Of a stretch of DNA of 64,000 nt, positions 1 through 11,277 are shown piece by piece. The notes beneath the pieces were generated by a model that was not told where the DNA came from, ran no database searches, and saw nothing but the letters and a program-made list of their open reading frames with translations. Source of the stretch: Scilla litardierei (taxonomy: Eukaryota; Streptophyta; Magnoliopsida; Asparagales; Asparagaceae); NCBI GenBank assembly GCA_030789695.1, contig CM061141.1:277891871-277955870 (forward strand). The letters are read 5' to 3'. The stretch's first letter is position 1. The number at the start of each line of letters is the position of its first letter. Both the position numbers and the translations under genes were made by a program.

Positions 1-2105
1 GCAACCATTATCTAATAAGATAAGTGCACAGCTAAGTAAGGGAGGATAAGAACAATGAATTATACATACAAGGCTTGTCACAACAATACACAAACCACAT
101 ACACAAATACACATACAAGGTACAAACAGATAAAAATACGTACAAGGCACAACACACAACACGCATACATTGCATATATGCAACAAATCACACACAATGG
201 ATATAATGATACATAATGATGCACATGATGCAATATAAGATGCAATGCAATGCAATGGGATCCCATGAATGTACCGACGTGCAAGTGTATCGTGATCTAC
301 TCCGGTCTCAATCTGTGGCAACTACCGATGGAGTCAAGAGGTGCCTACACGGTCACGGCCCACAGCGAATTCCCCCGCCTCCTACTGTGGCTCTCGCTCC
401 ATGTAGTGCCATCAATGTCCTATAACATTGCCCATTCACATCATTTCTCAAATTACAAATATATACAAGCCCATTCCGCATGTTTCTCAACATTTGTTTC
501 ATTGAGGCATTTCAGCGAACACATGATGGGCGTAATTCATTTCAAGGAAACACAAATAATTTACATGTGCCAAGTGCATGAACATTCATTCCACCGTACA
601 ACCATAATAAGCAAGATTAATGATGGCCAATTAACCACAATTAAAGAATAAGAGCAACACTTAATGAATTCAGCTTGCTGAAATTGCAGGAAGTGACAAT
701 AAATGGCCATATAACATCAGTTTCCATTGAAAATTTGATAAATTGTCCCAAATGAAAGTTATAAATATACTAGTCCTGGATTCACAGATAAACTTTCATA
801 CAAATATATTAAGTAGGTGATTTATAGTGAATTATTTGGTGTAGTGTGTCAAATCTGTTTTTCAGACAGATTTCTGGGTCTGTATTGTAAGCCAATCTTG
901 GGCATGTTTCAGCCAGAAATTCGACATATAAGCACTGTGATGAATTTTTAGAAATACTTGTTAACTTTCCAACAAGACCAAGATCATAAAATTCCATGAT
1001 GTGTGCTGGTGTCTAGGCCAATTTTTCTAAACTGTGTCAACACTGAAAATCAAACAGACATGTTGTAAAAGTGGAATTTTTACTTCTAATTTCTGAATTG
1101 TACATATATCAATATTTATATGATTTTGGGATAGAACTTCAAGATCTACAAGCTCATATTTTTTTCGAACCCTAATTCGAGCTACAGTAACCAGAATCAA
1201 GGCAAAAACAAACATCCAGATTTCAGAATTTCAAAGAGAGTAATTTTGCTAAGAATTTTCAAGGGAGATTCATGAAAATTGAATCATGGCATATTAATTT
1301 GATTACCACCACTTCAGATAAAACATGATGTAAAAACATGATAAAATAAAACCCTAATTAAATTTCCAAATCCAAGTTAGAATCCTACCTCAAGAGTGTT
1401 CTTTTTTTCCTCATCTCTTCCTCTTCCTCCTCCTCTTCTTCTTCTTCTTCCTTTTTTTCCTTGAAGAATTTCAGCCATGGGTTAGGGGGAGGGGCCGGCT
1501 AACATGGAAGGGAGAGAGGAGAGAGAAAGTGGGGAGAAAATGAGAGAAGGAGAGAGAGGTTTCTAGTCTCCTCTTTTTTCTTCTCTTTTCTTAATTCTTT
1601 TCTTCTCTTCCAAGAAAGAGATATTCCAATGGAATATTTCATGAGGAAATGACCAAAATACCCCCCCATTATCTAGGTATTAACAAGTATACCATTACTT
1701 TATGCACACACCACTTAAGTATGTACGCTCAGCACCTTTAGTCCAAATGAGCGTTTTGCCCCTAACCTTTCTAAAAATTTACGGAGGTTGCCATTGACCC
1801 TTAACCCCTTTCACACTAATATGGCTCTTCCTATACACATCCACGTACATCCATGCATGCATACATGCTTCACACATGCACGTCTAACACGTTCTTGTCG
1901 TCTTACACCCACGACGTCATTTGCACTTCTCCCGCATTCACATTTCGCATTCTCTTCCCTTAGCCACGTATTACAGCCTAATCCCCCTTGTACTACATCA
2001 CATACATCGATGTCTATGCTTATTTCATGCCCGCGTATGCATCGTAGGTAGAAATACCACGTGTGTTCAGTAGAATACCCGTATAGTGCAAAATAGGGCA
2101 TGACA
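1..2105 (-). repeat. Tekay/Del-like LTR, incomplete (cut by window edge)
   Basis: This stretch aligns nearly base for base with 4265-6359, the distal part of the solo LTR described next. It ends in GGGCATGACA, the inverted form of the LTR start TGTCATGCCC. Directly beyond it (2106-2150, minus strand) lies a purine-rich tract and a reading frame resembling the tail of Ty3/gypsy polyproteins, so it is the 3' LTR of an element on the minus strand. About 600 bp of the LTR must lie outside the window. Reading frames inside it are short, and I do not regard them as genes. Confidence 0.8.
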
Positions 2106-2150
2106 TCCTACCCACCTTAAAATAAAGTCCGTCCTCGGACTTCCTAGGGT
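2106..2150 (-). other. Polypurine tract and gag-pol tail remnant
   Basis: Read on the minus strand this is AAGGTGGGTAGGA directly before the LTR start, a typical Ty3/gypsy polypurine tract. The frame just before it reads KSEDGLYFKVG, similar to the short acidic tail that ends many plant chromovirus polyproteins. No further pol sequence was recognised to the right, so the element is non-coding or truncated here. Confidence 0.55.
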
Positions 2151-3661
2151 GTGAACCTTGCCGAGGTCAGATAGGTATGATGGTCTTACTACCCACGCAG
2201 TACAAACAAGAATACGTATCTACACCACACTTATATACTCTATATGCTTCGCTTTCATCCATACACATCCGTATCGCACACATGTCACAGACACATCCTA
2301 TTACTTATCTAGTAACACATCCATATCACTAAATGTATCTTTACATACACATACATATATGTTCTTCACATAAACATCTAGGCACACATATTCACACATT
2401 AACATATACGTCACACACCTCAATTAAATCTCTTTACGTATTATTACACGTATTTAGATCACTACTCACATCCATGTGCATAAGACATCACCTCGTATCC
2501 ACATCATGTACCTTCAAGTATAACGACTTATATTCTACCTGCTTATATATATACATATACGTCTATATCCTTGCACAAACACACAACAATACACATTAAT
2601 CTACACACCATTTCTTGATAAACAGGGTCACTATCACGGTGTCACACCGTATGTACACCTGATCCCTATACACCCAATACTTAGTCATATGGACTCACTT
2701 CCAAGTATAGGCAAAAAAATATCTATATGCGAGCTAAAGGGTGACTACCCTTTGGCATGATACTCCAATCGTGGCCTGTCAGTGTGTAAGCCGACGATGG
2801 CCACTCATCCCACACGATCTCCTCTATACCCTCTCCTGTAACCCCCATCTATCTATCTATCTATCTATATCTCTCTAAACCATTATAAACCCTAAGCACT
2901 AACTGTAGAATCTAAGATCAGATCACTCTCCTCCCCCGAAGTTCACATATCTCCTTTTCTTTCGTCTAGCCATCTCCTTCCAATGATGCTAGCAGCGATA
3001 GTCGTAGATGCGATTGATGGCAAGGCGACGCGATCCCTTTTTGGTGATGGATGATGGTGATTTCTCTCCTTTTGCTCAATGGTGATAAATTGGTACGGCC
3101 TCGGTAAACTTGGTCCAATTTTTATTATTGATTTGTTTGGACTTTTGAGATTCTCTCATTTGGGTTTGTAATGCCCCTAAGTGGGATATACTATGCAGTG
3201 TGTATCTGCTTGGGTACATGTGTGTATTTATGTGGTGTGTAAATTGTTTATTGAATGTGCCTATGTAATGGTATTGATCTAGTGTGTTTTGTGGCATGCC
3301 TATATGGTTTTGTGGTGTGTGCTCCATAATGTAGTGTAGTGTGTGCTATTAATTGTGTACTATGACTATTGTATGGTAATCTGTAGTGTACTTGTAGTGT
3401 ATTGTATATTAAAGTTGAATTATTAAGATTGGTGTATTATTAGTGTGATGTGCATTAGTAGTGGTTTAATTTGTAGTGTAGTATGTAAAAATATATTAGT
3501 GTATTAATGATGGTTTAATAATCTTGTTATTGATGTATTGTGTAAGGTGGTGTATTATTTAAGGGTGTATGATGCCTCTTGTATGTAGTAGTATGTTGGG
3601 TATGTTGGCATGTGTGTAGCTTAGTAACAAGTTGTTTAAGTTGTGTTGTGTGTGTATGTAC
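2151..3661. other. Non-coding stretch, probable Tekay interior plus simple repeats
   Basis: No gene is supported. The first ~600 bp is C- and A-rich and lies where the 3' untranslated part of the Tekay-like element would be. A short TCTA microsatellite lies near 2848-2868. From about 3169 (TGTAATGCCCC, similar to the start of other Tekay LTRs) the DNA is rich in GTGTA/GTAGTG words; it may be the start of a diverged LTR in the opposite orientation. Confidence 0.4.
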
Positions 3662-6364
3662 TTATGTGTCACGCTCCTCTCTCCAGAATACCCTGCATTC
3701 AACATAAAATTTTTTTCCAACTATCCTGGAGAGCGAGGGTGATGGGAAAGGAAAAAGGGAGAGAAAGAAGAAAACTAAATATGCAGGCCACTGCGCACAT
3801 GCTGGGATAGTACAAGTGAAGCTCCACTAAAATATCCAACAGTCACACAAAACAACAACATTAAATACATAACATGCTTCATTTTTACACAGTCCACGTA
3901 CACCAATACATACATACAGCCACTCTCCACCTTCAAAGACAACCAAGACACTCTGCAAGATACACCACTCACCAAACGCTACCCCTGAGACCCGACTCCA
4001 AGTCACCACCAACCTTACTGCCCCTGCTACCTGAAAAATAGGGAGGAGCACGTCAATGCGTGCCCCAGTAGGAACCAACTTGGATTTGGAACATCATTTT
4101 AAGGTTATCAACCACTAAGCAAGGCATGGGAAATAAGACGTGTAAACTAAATAATATGGCAGAAAGTAAACAGCTAGGTGAGGGATCATACCTGCGGTTT
4201 GATGTCGAGCTACGGCAATAAAAGGGTTAGCACGAATAATAATAATAATAACGCAAGTGTTTAAGCAACCATTATCTAATAAGATAAGTGCACGCTAAGT
4301 AAGTGAGTATAAGAACAATGAATTATACATACAAGGCTTGTCACAACAATACACAAACCACATACACAAATACACGTACAAGGCACAAACAGATAAACAT
4401 ATGTACAAGGCACAACACACAACATGCATACATTGCATATATGCAACACATCACACACAATGGATATAATGATACATAATGATGCACATGATGCAGTATA
4501 AGATGCAATGCAATGCAATGGGCAAGTGTATCGTGATCTACTCCGTTCTCAATATGTGGCAACTACCGATGGAGTCAAGAGGTGCCTATACGGTCACGGC
4601 CCACAGCGAATTCCCCCGCCTCCTACTGTGGCTCTCGCTCCATGTAGTGCCATCAGTGTCCTAAAACATTGTCCATTCACATCATTTCTCATATTACAAA
4701 TATATACAAGCCCATTCCGCATGTTCCTCAACTTTTGTTTCATTGAGGCATTTAAGCGAACACATGATGGGCGTAATTCATATCAAGGAAACACAATATA
4801 ATTTACATGTGCCAAGGGCAGAACGTTCATTCCACCACACAACCATAATAAGCAAGAATAATGATGGCCAATTAACCACAATTAATGAATAAGAGCAACA
4901 CTTAATGAATTCTGCTTACTGAAATTGCAGAAAGTGACAATAAATGGCCATATAACATCAGTTTCCATTGAGAATTTGATAAATTGTCCCAAATGAAAGG
5001 TATAGATATACTAGTCCTGGATTCACATATAAAATTTCATGCAAACATATTAAGTAAGTGATTTATAGTGAATTATTTGGTGTAGTGTGTCAAATCTGTT
5101 TTTCAGACAGATTTCTGGGTCTGAATTGTAAGCCAATCTTGGGCATGTTTCAACCAGAAATTCGACATATAAGAACTGTGATGAATTTTTAGAAATACTT
5201 GTTAACTTTCCAACAAGACCAAGATCATAAAATTCCATGATGTGTGCTGGTGTCTAGGCCAATTTTTCTAAATTGTGTCAACACTGAAAATCAAACAGAC
5301 ATGTTGTAAAAGTGGAATTTTTACTACTAATTTCTGAATTGTACATATATCAATATTTATATGATTTTGGGGTAGAACTTCAAGATCTACAAGCTCATAT
5401 TTTTTTCGAACCCTAATTCGAGCTACAGTAACCAGAATCAAGGCAAAAACAAACATCCAGATTTTAGAATTTCAAAGAGAGTAATTTTGCTAAGAATTTT
5501 CAAGGGAGATTCATGAAAATTGAATCATGGCATATTAATTTGATTACCACCACTTCATATTGATAAAACATGATGTAAAAACATGATAAAATAAAACCCT
5601 AATTAAATTTCGAAATCCAAGTTAGAATCCTACCTCAAGAGTGTTCTTTTTTTTCCTCTTCTCTTTCTCTTCCTCTTTTTCTTCCTCTTCTTCTTCTTCT
5701 TCCTTTTTTTCCTTGAAGAATTTCGGCCATGGGTTAGGGGGAGGGGCCGGCCAACATGGAGGGGAGAGAGGAGAGAGAAAGTGGGGAGAAAATGAGAGAA
5801 GGAGAGAGAGGTTTCTAGTCTCCTCTCTTTTTTTCTTCTCTTTTCTTAATTCTTTTCTTCTCTTCCAAGAAAGAGATATTCCAATGGAATATTCCATGAG
5901 GAAATGACCAAAATACCCCCCATCATCTAGGTATTTACAAGTATTCCATTACTTTATGTACACAATACTTAAGTATGTACGCTCAGCAGCTTTAGTCCAA
6001 ATGACCGTTTTGCCCCTAACCTTTCTAAAAATTTACGGGGGTTGCCATTGACCCCTAACCCCTTTCACACTAACATGTCTCTTCCTACACACATCCACGC
6101 ACATCCATGCATGCATACATGCTTCACACACGCACGTCTAACACGTTCTTGTCGTCTTACACCCACGACGTCATTTGCACTTCTCCCGCATTCACATTTC
6201 GCATTCTCTTCCCTTAGCCACGTATTACAGCCTAATCCCCCTTGTACTACATCACATACATCGATGTCTATGCTTATTTCATGCCCGCGTATGCATCGTA
6301 GGTAGAAATACCACGTGTGTTCAGTAGAATACCCGTATAGTGCAAAATAGGGCATGACATTATG
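3662..6364 (-). mobile_element. Solo LTR of a Tekay/Del-like Ty3/gypsy element with TSD
   Basis: The LTR proper is 3667-6359 (2693 bp). It starts TGTCACGCTC and ends GGGCATGACA, so it has TG...CA ends. It is flanked by a perfect 5 bp duplication, TTATG at 3662-3666 and 6360-6364. No internal coding region is present, so it is a solo LTR left by recombination between two LTRs. The orientation (minus) is taken from the neighbouring copy at 1-2105, whose polypurine tract is visible. A pyrimidine-rich low-complexity block lies at about 5641-5720. Confidence 0.9.
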
Positions 6365-7610
6365 TGTGTGTATTTGTGTATGTATGAACCAATGGCATGA
6401 CTTGTATTTATGTGTACAAGGTGGATAGTAATTATATTATGTGGTATTCTTGTGAATCTTTAGAAGTGGGTACAGTAGGATGGTCTTTTGAGCTTGAGGG
6501 GTAATTTCTTTTGGTGCATGCTTATCCTTCAGAGAGTATGAGAGAGATCTAGAGATCTCTTCTCCTTAGATTTTCCCCCATAATTTTGTTCTCCCCCTCT
6601 CCCCTATCCTTTTGCTCCATCCTTTTCAAGGAAAATCCCATTTTCCCCTTCCTTTGGACCTCTTATGGATGGTAGAAGCTTATGGATTGATGGAAGCTTA
6701 AAAGAGAAAGTTGGAGCTTTTGAGATGAAGCTTGAGAGGAGTTTTTCATGGATCAAGTTGGGGTTTTATGAGGATGAGAGGAGCTCTACCTTTTACGTTG
6801 GGGTTTTGTGAGGATGAGAGGAGCTCTATAAAAGGTAGGAATCCAACTCTCTCTAGTGTACTATGTGCATGGCATGAGAAATTCATTGTTGTTAAACTAA
6901 AAAGGCATCACCTTTAAATTCCTGCAATTTACAGCATATTCATTCGTGCATCCTGATCACTGTAGGTAGAATTAAATTCCGAAAAAATATATGGATAGCT
7001 TATAAAATTTCACAAAACTTTCATGCTTTTAATTTTTCATAATTCTGTATATAATTAGCGTAAACAGCTTGCAACTGCAGTGTATCAAAATCTGTCAGCA
7101 TTTACCATGCGTAACTAAAAAGGCCTTATCTCCCTATATAGTTGGTCAATTGTTGTGATCTAGGACAATTTGGAAAGTTAACTTCAATGGATTCAAGTTT
7201 CATGTTTTAACCTCATTGAGATTCTGATTGTAAGATGCCCTACATGACAGACATTTCGGACCCAAGAATGCTGCCTTAAAACAGATTGTATACTCTGTAA
7301 GGATTAGGCTGTGATAGTTAGCACACTTGCTTAGATTTTCTGAGATTTCATATCTGAGAAGAAGACGTCAAGATTTCCAACTTTTATTTAATAAGTTTTA
7401 CCAATTTCACAATGTAATTGGGTGTTCACAACCACTGAATTACACCTTGCTGCAATTTCCTGCAGGCTAGAATTGTTTGTAGCTATGCAATCCAAACTTT
7501 ACATGTTTCCTTGCGATACAAGTGTACATGATAATGTGATATAAGAGCATGTAATTGTGATGAATTATATGTATGCCTTGTGCATGTTGATTTTATGTCA
7601 AAGTAACCAG
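6365..7610 (+). other. Non-coding; possible diverged Tekay-type LTR, opposite orientation
   Basis: No gene is supported. Part of 7140-7200 (for example GGAAAGTTAACTTCAATGG) resembles the reverse complement of the solo LTR around 5195-5240 (TTGTTAACTTTCCAACAAG), suggesting an old LTR in the plus orientation that the solo LTR inserted into. A ~40 bp direct duplication (about 6757-6796 and 6798-6836) is followed by TATAAAAGG near 6826, which could be a core promoter. Its ends were not found. Confidence 0.35.
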
Positions 7611-8240
7611 CACTACAAGAAAACCGAATAATGGCAACAACAAAAGTCGTTGCTAAAAGTCCAATGTCGTTGCTAAAAGTCCAATGTTGTTGCCATAGTT
7701 ATCTAAGGCAATGAAAATTTGTCGTTGCTGTAACCTCCGTTACCAAAGATATTGGCAACGACAAAATAGTCGTTGCTATAGGTACTATTGGCACGACATT
7801 ACGAAAGGCTTTCAAGAATTGTGAAGAGGGGTCGTTGCCATTGGGTGTCAGGCATAGGCAACGACATGTGTCATTGCCATTACCGTCAATGGCAACGACA
7901 CGTGTCGTTGCCATTGCCGTCAATGGCAACAACCCATTGATCTCAATGGCAGCGAGACAAGTCGTTTCCATTAACAGCAACGACAACGACGCGAGGTTGC
8001 CATTATCGGTCAATGGCAATGACACAGGTCATTGCGATCGTTGCCATTGCCGAAAATGGCAACGAACAATTGATCTCAATGGTAGTGAGACAAGTCGTTT
8101 CCATTGACAGCAATAGCAAGGACACAAGGTTGCCATTGACGGCAATGGCAACGACATTACTGACGACTATGTCGTTGTTATTGCCGACAATGTCAACCAC
8201 TTGAGTCGTTGCCATTGCCGCTAATAGTAACGACATTGAT
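7611..8240 (+). mobile_element. CACTA-type transposon terminus with palindromic subterminal repeats
   Basis: The stretch begins CACTACAAGAAAACC at 7611, the classic CACTA (En/Spm) terminal inverted repeat, preceded by CAG at 7608-7610, a possible 3 bp target duplication. It is followed by ~600 bp built from many copies, in both orientations, of a TGGCAACGAC / GTCGTTGCCA word. A perfect 28 bp palindrome occupies 7888-7915. Such subterminal repeats are where the transposase of these elements binds. No matching inverted end (CTTGTAGTG plus CAG) was found in the window, so the right boundary is unknown. Confidence 0.7.
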
Positions 8241-8639
8241 AGTTACCAATGATAAGATTGACAACGAAAAATAAAATTCTCTAAATATCCAGAATTTTTG
8301 GCAACAAAATTCCCCAAATGTAACCAGAGAGAAGACTTTCATGAGCAAGCTCAAGTTCAATTTGAATCCAAAACAATCCAATATCAATGAGATATAGCAG
8401 CATTATGACAGGTAAAAACTAGAAACTGTTTATTACTCAAACAAAACAAGATTTACATTCAGCTGAAAGCTATATCGTCATCCACTCTCACACCAAGCAA
8501 TCCACACTATCAATGGGCATGAGAAATGGTTAGAAATGGTTGATAACCACACATGTTCAGTGAGAAATTTATTAAGGAAAATACCCCACCCCGACATGAA
8601 ATGGACATGTTTAGTGGGCATCATACATGAAATGAGCAT
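8241..8639. other. Non-coding spacer between CACTA terminus and CESA pseudogene
   Basis: AT-rich DNA without a supportable gene. It would be interior to the CACTA element if that extends rightward. A short word resembling TGAACATG / CATGTTCA recurs near 8550-8650. Confidence 0.4.
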
Positions 8640-8883
8640 GTTCAGGGATCCTCTCTCTCCCTCTTCTTTTTTGCCTTGGATTTCCTCGACCTGCAACAAC
8701 AGCAGTAGCACTATGAAGGCCAACAGTCGCATGTCATCTTCGGCCGCTTATGATTCTTTGGGGGATCATAGTCGTAGAGGGCTTGCCTGTTGAACACACA
8801 TCCAGTATTGACATACGCTGGGCCTTGGATCCCATCTAGACCTTTCATGTTGATCTAAACACATAAACCCAACTCAGTAACGG

Positions 8884-8926
<43 letters not shown>

Positions 8927-10248
8927 ATGTCGATGCTTGGTTGTTGGTTTGTGTAAGCTTACATCAAAGAAGACCACATTGCGATTCGCGTATCGATCGT
9001 GGCGATCGATGCCATCGAACCTTTGTAGGAACTGGATATAGCACTGTTTCTTCCCCAGCTAAGGGTCCATCAGGAAGCACATAGCTTCCCTGATGGCCTT
9101 GCTGTTATTGATGTAGTGATCGCAGTCGAGATTTAGCATGAAGGGTGCATTCGTTAGCACTGCAGAAACACAGACCAACACGTTCATCGCCCCTGCCTTC
9201 TTGTGGTGCTGGTAGCCGGGGCGTTTTTCTCTGGAGACGTACACTAGCTGAGGCAGTTCTTTGCCTTCGACAACAAGTGCCCATGCACTTCCCAAATATA
9301 CCTGCAGGATTTTTCGAGTTATTTCCAGAAAATAATGTCCTTTTCAGTAGTAAGTTTTTATTCATGTTATATATGCACTTATATGTCCCAGAATCTTATA
9401 ACATATATGACTCAATATTACTAAATGCATGTCCAATTATTTTCTTGCACAAGTATGATTTATGCGTATTCGATTCTCAGACCTGAATCATTCCATGATG
9501 ACCCTGGTGTTGTTGCCAGGCCATGGAATCCCATATCTGCATTATCCACCCTCCTCAGGTTTCTTCTGAGCTTTCGCTACCAAAGCATTGATCCTCACCT
9601 TAAATTCTTCATACTCTCTCTGCACACCAATATCATCAGTTAATTAACTGATGCACTAATTTAAATTTGCATTACCAAAGACCTCACTCACCTTCATGGC
9701 TCTCCTCTCTTTGACAAAGCTAGGCTGCACTTTATCCTTCAAGTAATCGATCTTCTGCAGAAATAGAACTCTGGAGCTCTCGGCTCGATGATATACTTCA
9801 TGCAGAAGGGCAAACCATATTTCTCACAGCCTGGCTCGATGTTATGGCAACAAGTTTTATACTTCTTGCAGAGGCCGAACCATATCTCACAGATGACTTA
9901 GGTGAGCCAGAGGGCATAAGCATCTTTGGCTGGCGTCATGATTCGAAATTGTAAGAAGATGAGAATGATCAGACGGAGTACGATGACGATGCGGTATGGA
10001 GTGATCTTGCTCGAGGGGATTGGGACTTTTGCCATAGCGGCTGCCGGGCCACGGCCATGCTGCGAAAATATTTGAAGTGGGTAAGTTATGTCATTGCACT
10101 TGCCTCACAGGTTACATTCTTTGTATGCGTGAATGTCTGCATACATCTCGGAAAGCAATATTGTACTTTGGACTATTTTAATGAAAAAAATACCTTAAAA
10201 TTTGTAAATTAAAGTTGACTCTCTAAAAATCTTACAGCTCATAGTCTT
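8640..10248 (-). pseudogene. Cellulose synthase catalytic subunit pseudogene (CESA4-like), main part
   Basis: CESA proteins polymerise UDP-glucose into cellulose at the plasma membrane. On the minus strand, separate exons encode CESA motifs in the right order: KVPIPSSK and the first membrane segment (9692-10059), [13 protein letters not shown] (same exon), [20 protein letters not shown] (9483-9619), [19 protein letters not shown] and [19 protein letters not shown] (8963-9301), and [13 protein letters not shown] through MTCDCWPS (8640-8854). Introns keep GT-AG ends; one holds an AC microsatellite. It is dead: in-frame stops follow ALWLT, CFLMDP and MTCDCWPS, and several 1 bp shifts lie in 9483-9619. 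About 80 residues between the EIWF and CKKY motifs are missing and the CKKY..IEP segment is partly duplicated. The cysteine-rich motif suggests the CESA4 (secondary wall) class. The end at 10236-10248 is cut by copia element 1. Confidence 0.85.
8886..8922. repeat. (AC)n microsatellite in CESA pseudogene intron
   Basis: About 18 consecutive AC units lie within the intron between the last two recognised CESA-like exons. Confidence 0.95.
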
Positions 10249-11200
10249 TGTTAGGTTTTATTCATGACATTCATGTATGCATTATTGATGATCGCATTGT
10301 CATATGTGGCACTCTGATAAGACGAGTTATCTGGAAGTTGTTGGGTCTTTTGTTGAACGTTTTATTGCACCTGAGCTACTGTACTCTGAAGGAGAGAATC
10401 AACTCAGCTTACCTTGTTGGACAGATTGTTGAACAGTCTGTTGAACCTTGATGTTCAACATGCTGTGTCTATAGGCGGCTTTGTTTGTTCAAGGTATTTG
10501 AGGATCCGAGCCTGGAAGTTCTCGCGATCTTAAGTTCCTATCTTTAACAGTTCAGGTATTTTCGTTGATTAATATTGTTAAAGATTTGATTGGCTATATA
10601 TATATATCTCTCGGTTACCTTTGTTGAAAGTCGGTTGGAGAGATTTTAGCCGGCAATATCTTGCAACGATCTCATGCGGATTTTGTGGGATCTCATTCTG
10701 GTTGAAGAGTTCCGGGTATTGCAGTTGACCAGTCGTATCAAGATTTGATTGTATCTGTGCTGATTGAACCGGGGATTGCGGATGGTATGCGATTAGGGTT
10801 CGGCAGCTGTGATGGCTTGGTTACGGACTTTGTGATAAAAAGTTTGGTGAAGAAAACTCCAGGAGGGAGGCCGACGACTACGCACGTAGGATCAAGGGAG
10901 TTGATCTAGTCGGTGTTGCAAGGGGAGCTTGTCGACAAGGGGAGCTCGCCAAGAATACTTCACGGGGTTGCTTGCGATCACCCCTCACGGTTTGTATTAG
11001 GGGAGTGTGTTCTTCCTTATAGACGCATGATTATTAGAGTTTGTATTCTCTGATTATTATAGTGAAGTATTCTACTTTTTTGGGAGTGGCCCCGCAGATG
11101 TAGGTGTGCGCACCGAACTGCGTTACCAAGTCTTGTGTGTCTCTGTTTGATGTGTGTTGTTTCGCTGTTCTTAATATTCATTACTGCGTACTGAATTTCA
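10249..11200 (+). repeat. 5' LTR of copia element 1
   Basis: 952 bp with TG...CA ends, very similar to 19153-20101. A TATA-rich motif (GGCTATATATATATATCTC near 10590) is a candidate core promoter for element transcription. Confidence 0.93.
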
Positions 11201-11202
11201 TT

Positions 11203-11214
11203 TGGTATCAGAGC
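11203..11214 (+). other. Primer binding site, initiator tRNA-Met type
   Basis: TGGTATCAGAGC lies 2 bp after the 5' LTR end. It is complementary to the 3' end of plant initiator tRNA-Met, used to prime minus-strand DNA synthesis. Confidence 0.92.
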
Positions 11215-11277
11215 AGGTCATCCGTATTACTTTGTTTGGTCGAAGTGGGTGAGATCTTGTGTGTCAGTACGCTCATC

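Noticed and set aside
3391..3399. CTTGTAGTG as the right terminus of the CACTA element
   Set aside because: It lies to the left of the CACTA start at 7611, inside a stretch full of GTAGTG words, and lacks the preceding TTTT and the following CAG.
5622..5907. Lys/Glu-rich and Phe/Ser-rich frames
   Set aside because: They come from the pyrimidine-rich low-complexity part of the solo LTR.
11203..11214. TGGTATCAGAGC occurrences (also 27511, 33377, 51221, 61534) as tRNA gene fragments
   Set aside because: Each lies 2-3 bp from an LTR end, so they are primer binding sites; no cloverleaf sequence surrounds them.
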